Source: Arthrobacter sp. CAU 1506
Lineage (GTDB): Bacteria; Actinomycetota; Actinomycetes; Actinomycetales; Micrococcaceae
Length of the DNA stretch: 64,000 nt
NCBI RefSeq assembly: GCF_005047635.1
Contig: NZ_SUKC01000007.1
Coordinates: 38,856 to 102,855, forward strand
Direction of reading: 5' to 3'
The notes beneath the pieces were generated by a model. It worked only from the letters and a program-made list of their open reading frames with translations. It had not been told where the DNA came from and did no database searches. Of the stretch, positions 28,585 through 36,967 are shown piece by piece. Within the stretch, counting starts at the first letter, position 1. Each line of letters starts with the position of its first letter. The position numbers and the translations under genes were made by a program.

Positions 28585-29939
28585 ACCAAGGCTCCTTCGG
28601 TGGCCGGCTGGCGGTGATCGACTTTGCGTGCGAAGAACATGACGAGGCCGGCAAGGGCCAGTGGCACCGAGCCTGCCAGCAGGGCTGCAGTCATCATCGA
28701 CATTCCGGTCCCAAGCATGACCGCGATGAGCCCGGAACCGACGATGGCGCCCACCGGGGCCATCACGTGGGCCACGTTACTGCCGGTGCCGCGGACCTGG
28801 GCAGGGTAGGACTCGCCCATGTAGAACAGCATTGCGGCAAAAGGACCGGTGAGGAAGAAGAGGGTCATGGCGTACATGGCGATGACGAATCCAGAGCTGC
28901 TCGGGCCTGTCAGCATGATCACGCTGGCGATGCCGCCCAGCAGGAAGCCGACCAGTACTGTGTTCCGGCGACCCAACCGGTCGCCAACCCAACCATGGAA
29001 GAGGTAGCCGGCAAAAGCCACCGCGTTGGCCAGGATCAGAATGAACAACGCGTTGTCGAAGGAAATACCCTTAGCCTCAACGAGCACCGTGGTTCCGAGG
29101 ACGGAGAACACCTGGATAGCCATCCAGCTGAAGAGCCAGGACAGGGACACGCTGATGGTGTGCCAGCGCAACTCGGGCGTGAAGACGCCGCGCACGCCCA
29201 CCTTGGCACCGTTGCCTACTTCAAGTTCATGCTCGGCCGCCAGTTCGACAGCACCGGCAAGGTCGCCGGCCTTGCGTCGCCGCTCGACTTCCTTCATGGC
29301 GGCAAACGTCGGAGATTCGGGCAGTTTGGCCGCGAGCAGGACAACGATCAGCGAGATACCGGCTGCGATGACAAAGCTCCAGCGCCATCCCACGATCGGC
29401 AGGAATACCGCAGTCAGGCCGGCAGCCATCAGCGCGCCCACCGGCCAGCCGGCCTGGACGAGGCTGAACATGAATCCGCGGCCCTTGGCCTTCTTGTAGA
29501 TCTCGTTGAGGTAGACGGCGTTGACCACCTCTTCGGAAATCGCGAAGCCGGAGAAACCGCGGATGATGGCCAACGACACGGCACCGGCTGCAGCGCCGGT
29601 CAGGCCGGAGCTGACGGCGCCGCCGATCACGAGGAGGATGAGCGCGCGCTTGCGGCCCATCTTGTCCATGATGGTGCCAACGACGAGCGACACCAGGAAG
29701 ACGCCAACGGTGGCCCACGTGTTGATCGCTGCGGCCTCGGCCGGCGACCAACCGAAGTCTTCAGCGATGACGGGAAGCAGCGTGCCGAACAGCGTGTAGT
29801 CGTAGACGGACGCTACCCAGGCGATGAAGCACACCACTGAGACGTAGGCCATTTTCTTGCCGGTGATGACCACATTCCATGGTTCAGTCTTGCCGGCCGC
29901 AGTCTGGGAGCGGCGTTCAGCCGTTGTCGATGTCTCCAT
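28581..29939 (-). CDS. MFS transporter, sugar/aromatic-acid type
   Basis: 452 residues, twelve predicted membrane segments, with the loop motif GTIMDKMGRKRALILLV between helices 2 and 3 and GDRLGRRNTVLVG between 8 and 9. It resembles proton-linked importers of sugars, shikimate-like or aromatic acids. A central loop (about residues 215-260) is hydrophilic. The start has AAGGAG. It is the first gene of the LacI-controlled operon; a LacI-type operator (29964-29982) lies 25 bases upstream of its start codon. It probably imports the substrate of the two SDRs. Confidence 0.88.
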   Translation of the reverse strand: METSTTAERRSQTAAGKTEPWNVVITGKKMAYVSVVCFIAWVASVYDYTLFGTLLPVIAEDFGWSPAEAAAINTWATVGVFLVSLVVGTIMDKMGRKRALILLVIGGAVSSGLTGAAAGAVSLAIIRGFSGFAISEEVVNAVYLNEIYKKAKGRGFMFSLVQAGWPVGALMAAGLTAVFLPIVGWRWSFVIAAGISLIVVLLAAKLPESPTFAAMKEVERRRKAGDLAGAVELAAEHELEVGNGAKVGVRGVFTPELRWHTISVSLSWLFSWMAIQVFSVLGTTVLVEAKGISFDNALFILILANAVAFAGYLFHGWVGDRLGRRNTVLVGFLLGGIASVIMLTGPSSSGFVIAMYAMTLFFLTGPFAAMLFYMGESYPAQVRGTGSNVAHVMAPVGAIVGSGLIAVMLGTGMSMMTAALLAGSVPLALAGLVMFFARKVDHRQPATEGALV

Positions 29940-29963
29940 GACTGCTCCTTTCGGGAGAGGGGG

Positions 29964-29982
29964 TTCACAATCGTTTGTGTAA
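29964..29982. promoter_or_regulatory. LacI-type operator 1
   Basis: TTCACAATCGTTTGTGTAA is a near palindrome with CACAA and TTGTG arms and a central CG, the LacI-family hallmark. It overlaps the 5' end of the MFS operon. Confidence 0.75.
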
Positions 29983-30040
29983 CGGAGCCGAAGGGAGGGC
30001 AGTCCGGAACGACCAGGAACCTAATAAACGGGATACGCGC

Positions 30041-30059
30041 TACACAAACCTTTGTGTAA
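30041..30059. promoter_or_regulatory. LacI-type operator 2
   Basis: TACACAAACCTTTGTGTAA has arms TACACAAA and TTTGTGTA around CC. It is a second copy of the same operator, 77 bases from the first, so looping or cooperative binding is possible. Confidence 0.75.
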
Positions 30060-30112
30060 CCGCTGGATAAGGACCATACACGGCCTTCGTGGCCTTTGTC
30101 ACGATAAATAAG

Positions 30113-31144
30113 TCACATTTTCGGCACGGCGCTAGCGGATGACGCCCTCAGGATTAGCTCGGGAGCCAACCGTACCGACTCCACCTCGTCGCCGCGGAGC
30201 ATAGATACCAGCAGGTCCAGTCCTTGGCGCCCTATTTCATGCATCGGGGACCGGACCGTTGTCAGCGGGATCGGAAGCTCAGCGGCTAGCGGCGTGTCGT
30301 TATAGCCCACCACCGCGACGTCGTCCGGCACGGCTATGCCGCGCTCACGGAGCACACCCATGGCCCCGATGGCGGCAAAGTCGTTGGCGGCGAAAATGGC
30401 GTCGGGGCACCCGCCGGCTTCGAGCATCCGCACCGCCGCCTCGTGCCCGCCCGGTGCATCGAATCCGCCTTGAACGATTCTGTGCGGGGGTATCTCGATT
30501 CCTGCTTCCCGGCAGGCTTGGACAATCCCGGCGGTGCGATCGATGCCGGTCGAAGCATAGGGTTGCCCCGCCAGAATGCCTATATCCCTGCGACCGCTTG
30601 AGAGCAGGTGTTCCGCCACCAGCCGGCCACCCATGACGTCGTCGCACGTTGCCGAGATGTGGTTGCCGGACCTTCGGGAGACCAGGACGAACCTGACACC
30701 GCGCTCCGCCAACTCGTCAAGGAACGGCTCGCCAGCGTGGGCATCGCCGAAGATGAGCCCGTCCACGCGGCGGGAGAGCATGATTTCCGTACGGGCAATC
30801 TGGTTGGCCGGAATATCAAGGGAGTTCGTGACGAAGGTGGAGATTCCCTGCTCGGTGGCAGCTTCCTCGATGCCCTCGTAGATCGTGGCCAGGACGAAGT
30901 CCTGCAGCCGTGGCACCAGGACTCCGACAAGTCCGGAACGTCGGGTTCGCAGGCTCGCGGCCTGCGGGTTGCGCTGGTAGCCGCGTTCGGCCACGACGGA
31001 CCGGATCCGCTCGATCACTTCGCCCGAGGCCCAGCGCCGGGCCTCCGCGTCCGAAGCATTGATGACGCGGGAAACGGTGGAGACGTTGACCCCGACCTCG
31101 TCGGCAATCATGCGCAACGTGACCGGCCTAGAAAGGTTTTCCAT
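30113..31144 (-). CDS. LacI family transcriptional regulator
   Basis: 343 residues. The N-terminal helix-turn-helix and hinge read TLRMIADEVGVNVSTVSRVIN and the region RNPQAASLRTRRSGLVGVLV links to a periplasmic-binding-protein-like sensor domain. The start at 31144 is chosen because GGAGG lies 5 bases upstream; the longer frame to 31312 has no support. Three matching operators flank it: two before the MFS-SDR operon and one in its own promoter region. It likely represses both this locus arm and the divergent asparaginase/deacetylase genes until an imported substrate binds. Confidence 0.92.
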   Translation of the reverse strand: MENLSRPVTLRMIADEVGVNVSTVSRVINASDAEARRWASGEVIERIRSVVAERGYQRNPQAASLRTRRSGLVGVLVPRLQDFVLATIYEGIEEAATEQGISTFVTNSLDIPANQIARTEIMLSRRVDGLIFGDAHAGEPFLDELAERGVRFVLVSRRSGNHISATCDDVMGGRLVAEHLLSSGRRDIGILAGQPYASTGIDRTAGIVQACREAGIEIPPHRIVQGGFDAPGGHEAAVRMLEAGGCPDAIFAANDFAAIGAMGVLRERGIAVPDDVAVVGYNDTPLAAELPIPLTTVRSPMHEIGRQGLDLLVSMLRGDEVESVRLAPELILRASSASAVPKM

Positions 31145-31250
31145 AATCTCCTCCACTGGGCCAGGACTCGCCGGGCGCGTGCCGCAGTGAGCTCCGCAAC
31201 AACCAATCAGCATAGGGGATTGCGCCTCCGGTGACGCAGCGCACTTGCGG

Positions 31251-31266
31251 CAAACGTTTGTGTAAA
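31251..31266. promoter_or_regulatory. LacI-type operator 3
   Basis: CAAACGTTTGTGTAAA contains the fully symmetric core CAAACGTTTG and half of the extended site found at 29964 and 30041. It lies between the divergent LacI and asparaginase-like genes and could control both. Confidence 0.7.
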
Positions 31267-31351
31267 GCATACTGGCGTCTAATTCCGTTCCGCGGCGACG
31301 ATGCGAACGCAATAGCTTCGGCTTCCATCGAGCCAGAAAGGTGCACCTACC

Positions 31352-32323
31352 ATGCCTCAGATTTCAGTGTTGGCGACCGGAGGCACTATTGCCTCACGCC
31401 AAGACTCGCGGGGCGCCTCGGTTGCCAGCCAAGGGGTGGAGGGCCTGCTGGCCGGAGTGGCAGAGGGTCCCACGGAAGTCATCTCCCGCGACATATTCCA
31501 GCTCGGTTCCTACCTTCTGAACCACGGCCACCTCCGCCGCATTGCGGAAGAAGTCGCCCTCGAAGTCGAACGCGACGACGTCGATGGAGTCGTCTTGACT
31601 CACGGCACGGACACCATGGAGGAGACCGCCTACCTGTTGGATTTGGTGCATGCCAGCCCCAAGCCGGTGGTGCTGACCGGGGCCCAGCGCCCGGCAGACG
31701 CCACGGATACGGATGGGCCATCCAATCTGCGCGACGCCATTGCCGTCGCCGCAGCCGAAGAGGCACGAGGCACCGGCGTCTCGATCTCCTTTGCGGGCCA
31801 GGTTTTCGCTGCCCGAGCAACCCGTAAAGCACACACCGTCGCGCCAGCGCCGTTCCGCACCATGGACGGCGGGCCCGTGGGCCGCGTTGGAGCCGGCGAC
31901 GTCGAATTCTCGTTCCGTCCGATCCGTCCGCCAGCCTTACCGCTCCCGCCCCAGCGCTTTGACTCGACGCGGGTGGACGTGGTTTCGCTCCACCCCGGTG
32001 CAGATGCCTCGCTGGCTCGTGCCGCGGTGGATGCCGGAGCACAGGCCGTGATCATTGCCGGCAGCGGCGTGGGCAACGGCAACCACCGCATCCTCGAGTG
32101 GGTGGAGGAAGCCGTTGAGGCGGGCATCGCCGTCGGGCTCTCCACCCGAGTACCGGAAGGACCGGTAGTCCCGTTCTACGGGAATGGCGGCGGCGCCGAT
32201 TTGGTCCGAGCCGGCGCCCTCCCCCTCGGGTCGTTGCCGGTATTCCACGCCCGTTTACTTCTCGCCCTCTTGATATCGCACGGCGAGACACCGGCCCCTG
32301 ATCTGCTGGCCCCCTATATCTGA
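31352..32323 (+). CDS. Asparaginase-like amidohydrolase (type I/II fold)
   Basis: 323 residues with both asparaginase signatures: LATGGTIASR (nucleophile T12) and LTHGTDTMEETAY (T86 and D87), plus a lysine in TRKAHT. The family hydrolyses asparagine or other side-chain amides. AAAGGTG precedes the ATG. It is followed after 27 bases by a polysaccharide-deacetylase/cyclic-imidase-family gene. In that setting it might hydrolyse the half-amide made by an imide hydrolase rather than asparagine. No signal peptide. Substrate unproven. Confidence 0.87.
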   Translation: MPQISVLATGGTIASRQDSRGASVASQGVEGLLAGVAEGPTEVISRDIFQLGSYLLNHGHLRRIAEEVALEVERDDVDGVVLTHGTDTMEETAYLLDLVHASPKPVVLTGAQRPADATDTDGPSNLRDAIAVAAAEEARGTGVSISFAGQVFAARATRKAHTVAPAPFRTMDGGPVGRVGAGDVEFSFRPIRPPALPLPPQRFDSTRVDVVSLHPGADASLARAAVDAGAQAVIIAGSGVGNGNHRILEWVEEAVEAGIAVGLSTRVPEGPVVPFYGNGGGADLVRAGALPLGSLPVFHARLLLALLISHGETPAPDLLAPYI

Positions 32324-32350
32324 TCCATCCCCCGACACGAAGGAAAGAGA

Positions 32351-33232
32351 ATGGCAAAGGAAATTTCTGTAGCATTTGGCATCGACGTGGACGCCGTCGG
32401 CGGCTGGCTGGGCTCCTACGGCGGCGAGGACTCCCCCGATGACATCTCGCGGGGCATGTTTGCAGGCGAAGTAGGCGTCCCCCGCCTCAACGCCCTGCTG
32501 AAGAAATACAACCTGCCTGCCACCTGGTTCTGGCCGGGGCACTCCATCGAAACCTTCCCCGAGCAGTTCGACGAGGTGGTCGCCTCCGGCCACGAAATCG
32601 GCGTGCACGGCTACAGCCACGAGAACCCGATCGCCATGAGCCGGGAACAGGAAACCGAAATCCTGGACTACTGCATCAACCTCATCGAACAGCGCACCGG
32701 CAAGCGTCCGACCGGCTACGTGGCGCCGTGGTGGGAGTTCTCCAATGTGACGAACGAGCTGCTGCTGGAGCGCGGGATCACCTACGACCACTCCCTGATG
32801 CACCGGGACTTCGAACCCTATTACGTGCGCGTGGGCGACAGCTGGACCAAGATCGACTATGACAAGCCCGCCAGCACGTGGATGAAGCCCTTGGAGCGTG
32901 GCGAGGAAACCGATCTGGTTGAGATCCCGGCGAACTGGTACCTGGACGATCTGCCCCCGATGATGTTCATCAAGTCGAGCCCGAACAGCCACGGTTTCGT
33001 CAATCCCCGCCATCTGGAAGAAATGTGGCGGGACCAGTTCGACTGGGTTTACCGCGAATACGATCAGGCCGCATTCACGATGACCATCCATCCCGATGTG
33101 TCGGGCCGCCCTCAGGTGTTGCTTATGCTGGAACGGCTGATCGAACACATCAACGGCCACGACGGCATCAAGTGGGTCGATTTCAACACCATTGCCGAGG
33201 AATTCAAGGCCCGCAACCCGCGGCAGAAGTAA
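32351..33232 (+). CDS. NodB-fold deacetylase / cyclic imide hydrolase-like enzyme
   Basis: 293 residues, NodB homology fold without signal peptide. Metal-site residues are D12 and D14 in FGIDVDA and H86 and H90 in HGYSHENP; the C-terminal catalytic histidine is in [10 protein letters not shown]. This cytoplasmic subgroup, of just this length, includes PuuE allantoinase, HP0310 of Helicobacter and the cyclic imide hydrolase of Pseudomonas putida, so ring-opening of an imide or hydantoin is as likely as sugar deacetylation. AAGGA precedes the ATG. It is paired with the asparaginase-like gene under the LacI site. Confidence 0.83.
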   Translation: MAKEISVAFGIDVDAVGGWLGSYGGEDSPDDISRGMFAGEVGVPRLNALLKKYNLPATWFWPGHSIETFPEQFDEVVASGHEIGVHGYSHENPIAMSREQETEILDYCINLIEQRTGKRPTGYVAPWWEFSNVTNELLLERGITYDHSLMHRDFEPYYVRVGDSWTKIDYDKPASTWMKPLERGEETDLVEIPANWYLDDLPPMMFIKSSPNSHGFVNPRHLEEMWRDQFDWVYREYDQAAFTMTIHPDVSGRPQVLLMLERLIEHINGHDGIKWVDFNTIAEEFKARNPRQK

Positions 33233-33251
33233 TTCCGGACACCACCTAGTT

Positions 33252-33827
33252 ATGTGCGGAGCCTGCTCCGGAGGCGCCTACGATTGGGCCGGACCACTCG
33301 TGTCCGGCCCAATTCGGCGCGCGTCAATCGCCCGGTTTCTCAACCGCAGCTGTCCCGGCATCACGGTGAAGACCTTTCCCCAAGGCTGGACCATCGCCAC
33401 TCGGACGGGGGCCAGTAAGACGGCCAAGGCGTTCAACGACCTGCTGGAGGCCGCAGCCCCACATTCATCGGTAAGGACATGGGCCGAGTTCGATGAACTG
33501 TTGCTGGCTACTTCGTCGTCGACCCATCCCGAGGAGTTCGACGAATACCAGCCGCGCCCGGCGGACAAGGCGCTGGACGCACAGACCGTGCTGACCGGCT
33601 CCTCATTGGCTGCGGCCCATCTGCGGCTCACAGCATTCGGGCTCGGCATCCGGACCTTCGATCCTGGGCCTGTTGCTGTGAATGTTGAGCATCGCCAGGC
33701 TCCGTTCAGGCTCTTGGCTCTTTCAGGCCAGGTCCTCGGCTCCACGGAAATCTCAACGCTTGCCCATCACAGTGTGCCCGCAACTCTTCACCAGCAACCA
33801 CGGACATTACCCGATATGGAAACGTAG
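33252..33827 (+). CDS. Hypothetical protein with N-terminal CGAC motif
   Basis: 191 residues starting MCGACSGGAYDWAGPLV. The C-x-x-C at residues 2-5 could be half of a metal site. The middle (KTFPQGWTIATRTGASKTAKAFNDL) is serine/threonine-rich. No known domain was recognised, and no membrane segment is visible. It begins 20 bases after the imidase-like gene, so it may be part of that operon, and its stop overlaps a terminator hairpin. It lacks a clear ribosome-binding site. Confidence 0.65.
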   Translation: MCGACSGGAYDWAGPLVSGPIRRASIARFLNRSCPGITVKTFPQGWTIATRTGASKTAKAFNDLLEAAAPHSSVRTWAEFDELLLATSSSTHPEEFDEYQPRPADKALDAQTVLTGSSLAAAHLRLTAFGLGIRTFDPGPVAVNVEHRQAPFRLLALSGQVLGSTEISTLAHHSVPATLHQQPRTLPDMET

Positions 33828-33854
33828 GAGTGCGGCTCCAGGCCGCACCCCTAC
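33824..33854. terminator. Terminator between convergent operons
   Basis: Arms GTAGG plus GTGCGGC pair with GCCGCAC plus CCTAC, with one opposed mismatch and a 5-base loop. It starts within the stop codon of the hypothetical gene and ends 8 bases from the ferredoxin stop. Confidence 0.7.
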
Positions 33855-33861
33855 TGAATCC

Positions 33862-34188
33862 TCAGCTTTGCTCGGCCGGGAGGTCCACCTCGATTTCAGC
33901 GAAGTCGTCGCCCGCCCTTAGCTGGCAGCCCAGCCGGCTGCGGGCATCGTCCCGCGGGGAGGCTGTGCAGTCCAGCATCTCGTCCTCGTCCTCGCCGGTC
34001 TGGGGCAGCCCGTCCAGGTACTCCTCGCGGACGTAGACATGGCAGGTGGCGCACATCGCCTGGCCGCCGCACTCGCCCACAATGCCGGCCACGCCGTTGC
34101 TGACTGCGGCGCGCATCAGTGAGGTGCCGGGGTCGGCGTCGACTATGTCCACTCCGCCGCCGGGCTGGTGGAAGCTGATCTTGGCCAT
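33862..34188 (-). CDS. [2Fe-2S] ferredoxin (P450 redox partner)
   Basis: 108 residues, adrenodoxin/putidaredoxin type. Cluster cysteines follow the pattern C-x5-C-x2-C and a distant C: GECGGQAMCATCH and LGC. It should carry electrons to the P450 three genes upstream in the same operon. No ferredoxin reductase is encoded in the window, so one must be supplied from elsewhere. AAGGA precedes the ATG. Confidence 0.92.
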   Translation of the reverse strand: MAKISFHQPGGGVDIVDADPGTSLMRAAVSNGVAGIVGECGGQAMCATCHVYVREEYLDGLPQTGEDEDEMLDCTASPRDDARSRLGCQLRAGDDFAEIEVDLPAEQS

Positions 34189-34210
34189 GGGTTGTCCTTC
34201 CTTGTGCGGT

Positions 34211-35605
34211 CTACTGCGCGGGCTGGGCAGCAGGTGCCGGCAGCGTTCCGTGGCCGGAATCCTGCCCTGGCTCGTCGCCCAGACTGCGGTCTTTGGACTC
34301 GGGCATGAAGATCACCGTGACCAGGCTGACCGCGGCGATGATGGACAGGTAGACGATCACCGGGGTCAGCGAGGAGCCGCTGCCGCCGTAAAGGTTGGCC
34401 AGCACCAGCGGGGTGAAGCCCGCACCGAGCAGCGTGGCGATCTGGTAACCAACGGAGGCACCGGTGTAGCGGGACGATGTGCCGAACCGCTCGGCGATGA
34501 ACGCCGCCATGGGCCCGTACAGGACCGTCTGGGTGACGATGCCCAGCGTAAAGGCCAGAAAGATCGAGGCCATGTTTCCGGTGGAGAGCAGCGCGAAGAC
34601 CGCAGGCGTGACCGCGATGAACAGGATGTTGCCGGCGATCATCAGCGGCTTGCGGCCCACCCGGTCGGAAATCCGGCCCATCAGCAGCGTGGTGCCGATG
34701 CTGATCACACCGGCGCCGGCGAACGCGAGCATCACGTCGGAGCGCGGCACGCCCAGCGAGACCGTGTAGGTGATGGAGAAGGTGGACAGCAGCGTCTGCA
34801 GGGCAAAAGCGGATGTGGCCGCGAGGATTACCGTCACCAGCAGGCCCGGCCGGCGCAGCACCTGCAGCAGCGGAATGGTGCGGCGGGCCGTGGGCGCTGC
34901 GGCGCGTTCGGCAGCTTCACGCTCCAGCGCCTGCTGGAACACTGGGCTCTCCGACACCCGCGAGCGCACATACAGCCCGAGCAGCAGGAGGACGAAGGAC
35001 AGCAGGAACGGCACACGCCAGCCCCAGCTCAGGAACTGGTCCTGTGGCAGTGCCGAGAACATGCTCATCATCAACAGACCCAGCACCGAACCAGTCGGCG
35101 CCCCGGCGTTGGTGAACGAAGCGGCGAACCCGCGTGCCTTGGGGTCCGCATGCTCCAGCGCCATCAGCGCAGCGCCGCCCCATTCCCCGCCCACGGCGAT
35201 GCCCTGCAGCACCCGCAGGAACACCAGCATCACCGCGGCCCACGGCCCGATCAGCTCCGGCGTGGGGACCAGGCCAATCGCCGTCGAGGCGAGCCCCATC
35301 AGCATCATCGAAATGACCAGTAGTTTCTTCCGGCCCAGCCGGTCACCGAAGTGGCCGAAAATGATGCCGCCCAGCGGCCGCGCTACATAGCCTGCGGCGA
35401 AGGTTCCGTAGGAGGCGACCACGCCGGCCCACGGATCCAGGTTTGCGAAGAACACCGGCCCGAAGACCACGGCGGAAGCTGTGGCGTAGAGCAGGAAGTC
35501 GTAGAACTCGATGGTGGTGCCCAGATAGCTGGAGAAAATGACGCGCCGTCGTTCGCGTACGGTGGCGGAGCCAGGGGCCAATCGTGACTGTGTATTCGTA
35601 GACAT
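34211..35605 (-). CDS. MFS transporter, MHS family
   Basis: 464 residues with twelve predicted membrane helices and the MHS signatures SSYLGTTIEFYDFLLYATAS, GHFGDRLGRKKLLVISM and GGEWGGAALMALEHAD. It closely resembles the transporter at 15891-17231 in layout. Two start codons are adjacent (35608 and 35605); AAGGA fits the second better. It lies between P450 and ferredoxin genes with gaps of 45 and 22 bases, so it probably imports the P450 substrate, likely an aromatic acid. Confidence 0.9.
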   Translation of the reverse strand: MSTNTQSRLAPGSATVRERRRVIFSSYLGTTIEFYDFLLYATASAVVFGPVFFANLDPWAGVVASYGTFAAGYVARPLGGIIFGHFGDRLGRKKLLVISMMLMGLASTAIGLVPTPELIGPWAAVMLVFLRVLQGIAVGGEWGGAALMALEHADPKARGFAASFTNAGAPTGSVLGLLMMSMFSALPQDQFLSWGWRVPFLLSFVLLLLGLYVRSRVSESPVFQQALEREAAERAAAPTARRTIPLLQVLRRPGLLVTVILAATSAFALQTLLSTFSITYTVSLGVPRSDVMLAFAGAGVISIGTTLLMGRISDRVGRKPLMIAGNILFIAVTPAVFALLSTGNMASIFLAFTLGIVTQTVLYGPMAAFIAERFGTSSRYTGASVGYQIATLLGAGFTPLVLANLYGGSGSSLTPVIVYLSIIAAVSLVTVIFMPESKDRSLGDEPGQDSGHGTLPAPAAQPAQ

Positions 35606-35650
35606 CATCGTCCTTCTGATGGGTGGGTGGGGGTGGTGCGGGTGGTTGGA

Positions 35651-36850
35651 TTACCAGGCGACCGGAAGGCTAGTCATGCCGCGGAAGACCCAGCCGTCCC
35701 AGGTCTCGCTCCGGTCCGGGTCCTGGCGCAGCTCCGGCAGTTCCCGGTACAGCATCGGCACGGCGATCTCGCCGACCGCTTTCTGCGCGGCCCACTTACC
35801 GGCGCACTGGTGCACGCCGCTGCCGAAAGCCAAGTTCGGCCCGCCACTGCGGTGGATATCGAACTCATCCGGGTGGGTGAATTGGTTCCGGTCCCGGTTC
35901 GCGGAGGCCAGGATCATCCCCACCTGCGTCCCGGCGGGGATGGCAACTCCTGAAACAACGACGTCGGACACCGTTTCCCGGGTGATCATGCCGATCGGGG
36001 AGAAATAGCGGGTGCCCTCGGTGAAGGCCTGCTTCCACAATCCGGGGTCGGCCAGCAGTTCGGCCTTCTGCCCCGGCGCGCGGTCCAGCAGCCAGACCAG
36101 GTTCGTGATCATGTGCTGCGGTTCGTTCACACCGCCGGAGATGGCCAGCTTCACGTTGTTGCGGACCTTGTCCTCATCCATGCCGGATTCCAGCAGCATC
36201 GAGGTAATGGACGCGTCCGGGGTGCGGCGCAGCCGGGCAATCGTCTCGTCCAAGGCGGCATCGCATTCCATCCGCGAGACCTCGCAGCGGTCCCAGATCT
36301 CCTGCCGATCCAGCACATTGCCGGTGCCGGCGATGAAATCGCGGGACCAGCGGGCCAGATCCAGCGGCTCCACGCTGGTCATGCCCAGCATGTCGCACAG
36401 GTTCTTGGCGGCCAGCGGTTTGGCAAAGTCGAGATTCAGGTCGGCTTTGCCGTTGCCTGCGTCCAGCATGCGGTTCAGGTAGTGGCGGGCGTTCGCCTCG
36501 AACTTCGCGGCCCAGATCTCCATGATTTGCTTGGGCCGCAGCGTGCGGTTCATCGGTGCCCGCTCCGCCGCATGCTCCGGGTCGTCCTTGCGGATCATCG
36601 GCTGCCCGCCCATGGCCCGGACCATGGTGCCGCCGGAAACGTTGGAGGAGAAGATCTCCGGATGCCGCTCGCCGAAGCTGCAGCCTTCGTAGCTGGAAAT
36701 GAGGACCTTCTTCACCGCGGGAGACCAGGCCACCGGCGTCTCCTCGCGCAGCCGGGCATAGCTCCGATACGGGTCGCGGGCCAGCTCGGTCGGCTCCAGC
36801 CAAGCGGCCTCCGGCAAGGTCTGCGCGGTGGCAGTCGGTGCGATCGTCAT
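35651..36850 (-). CDS. Cytochrome P450, possible aromatic O-demethylase
   Basis: 399 residues, soluble bacterial P450. Heme ligand C349 in FGSGVHQCAGK; E278 and R281 form the E-x-x-R pair. In the I helix the usual A-G-x-D/E-T is replaced by SGGVNEPQH (238-246), with no threonine; the guaiacol O-demethylase GcoA (CYP255) has a similar QEPGH segment and a matching C-terminus (GWxFRGxTSL). It may therefore demethylate a methoxy-phenol or methoxybenzoate. It heads an operon with a transporter and a ferredoxin. Start follows AAGGCGG. Confidence 0.9.
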   Translation of the reverse strand: MTIAPTATAQTLPEAAWLEPTELARDPYRSYARLREETPVAWSPAVKKVLISSYEGCSFGERHPEIFSSNVSGGTMVRAMGGQPMIRKDDPEHAAERAPMNRTLRPKQIMEIWAAKFEANARHYLNRMLDAGNGKADLNLDFAKPLAAKNLCDMLGMTSVEPLDLARWSRDFIAGTGNVLDRQEIWDRCEVSRMECDAALDETIARLRRTPDASITSMLLESGMDEDKVRNNVKLAISGGVNEPQHMITNLVWLLDRAPGQKAELLADPGLWKQAFTEGTRYFSPIGMITRETVSDVVVSGVAIPAGTQVGMILASANRDRNQFTHPDEFDIHRSGGPNLAFGSGVHQCAGKWAAQKAVGEIAVPMLYRELPELRQDPDRSETWDGWVFRGMTSLPVAW

Positions 36851-36933
36851 GATCCGCCTTTCGGTCAGTCAGGCCCGGCCATCGCCGGGTCTTGCCGAAA
36901 GCATGGTGCAGATCACAACAGCGCATGCGTAGA

Positions 36934-36950
36934 ATTCGTATCATGCGAAT
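36934..36950. promoter_or_regulatory. Imperfect palindrome, probable IclR operator
   Basis: ATTCGTATCATGCGAAT has ATTCG and CGAAT arms and matches its reverse complement except at one base pair and the centre. It lies 17 bases before the IclR gene start and 83 bases before the divergent P450 gene. Confidence 0.65.
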
Positions 36951-36967
36951 AAGTAGCGGTCGGTGAC

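Noticed and set aside
30061-30112. Small GGCC-TTCGT-GGCC hairpin after the LacI gene
   Set aside because: Only four base pairs of stem; too weak to call a terminator.
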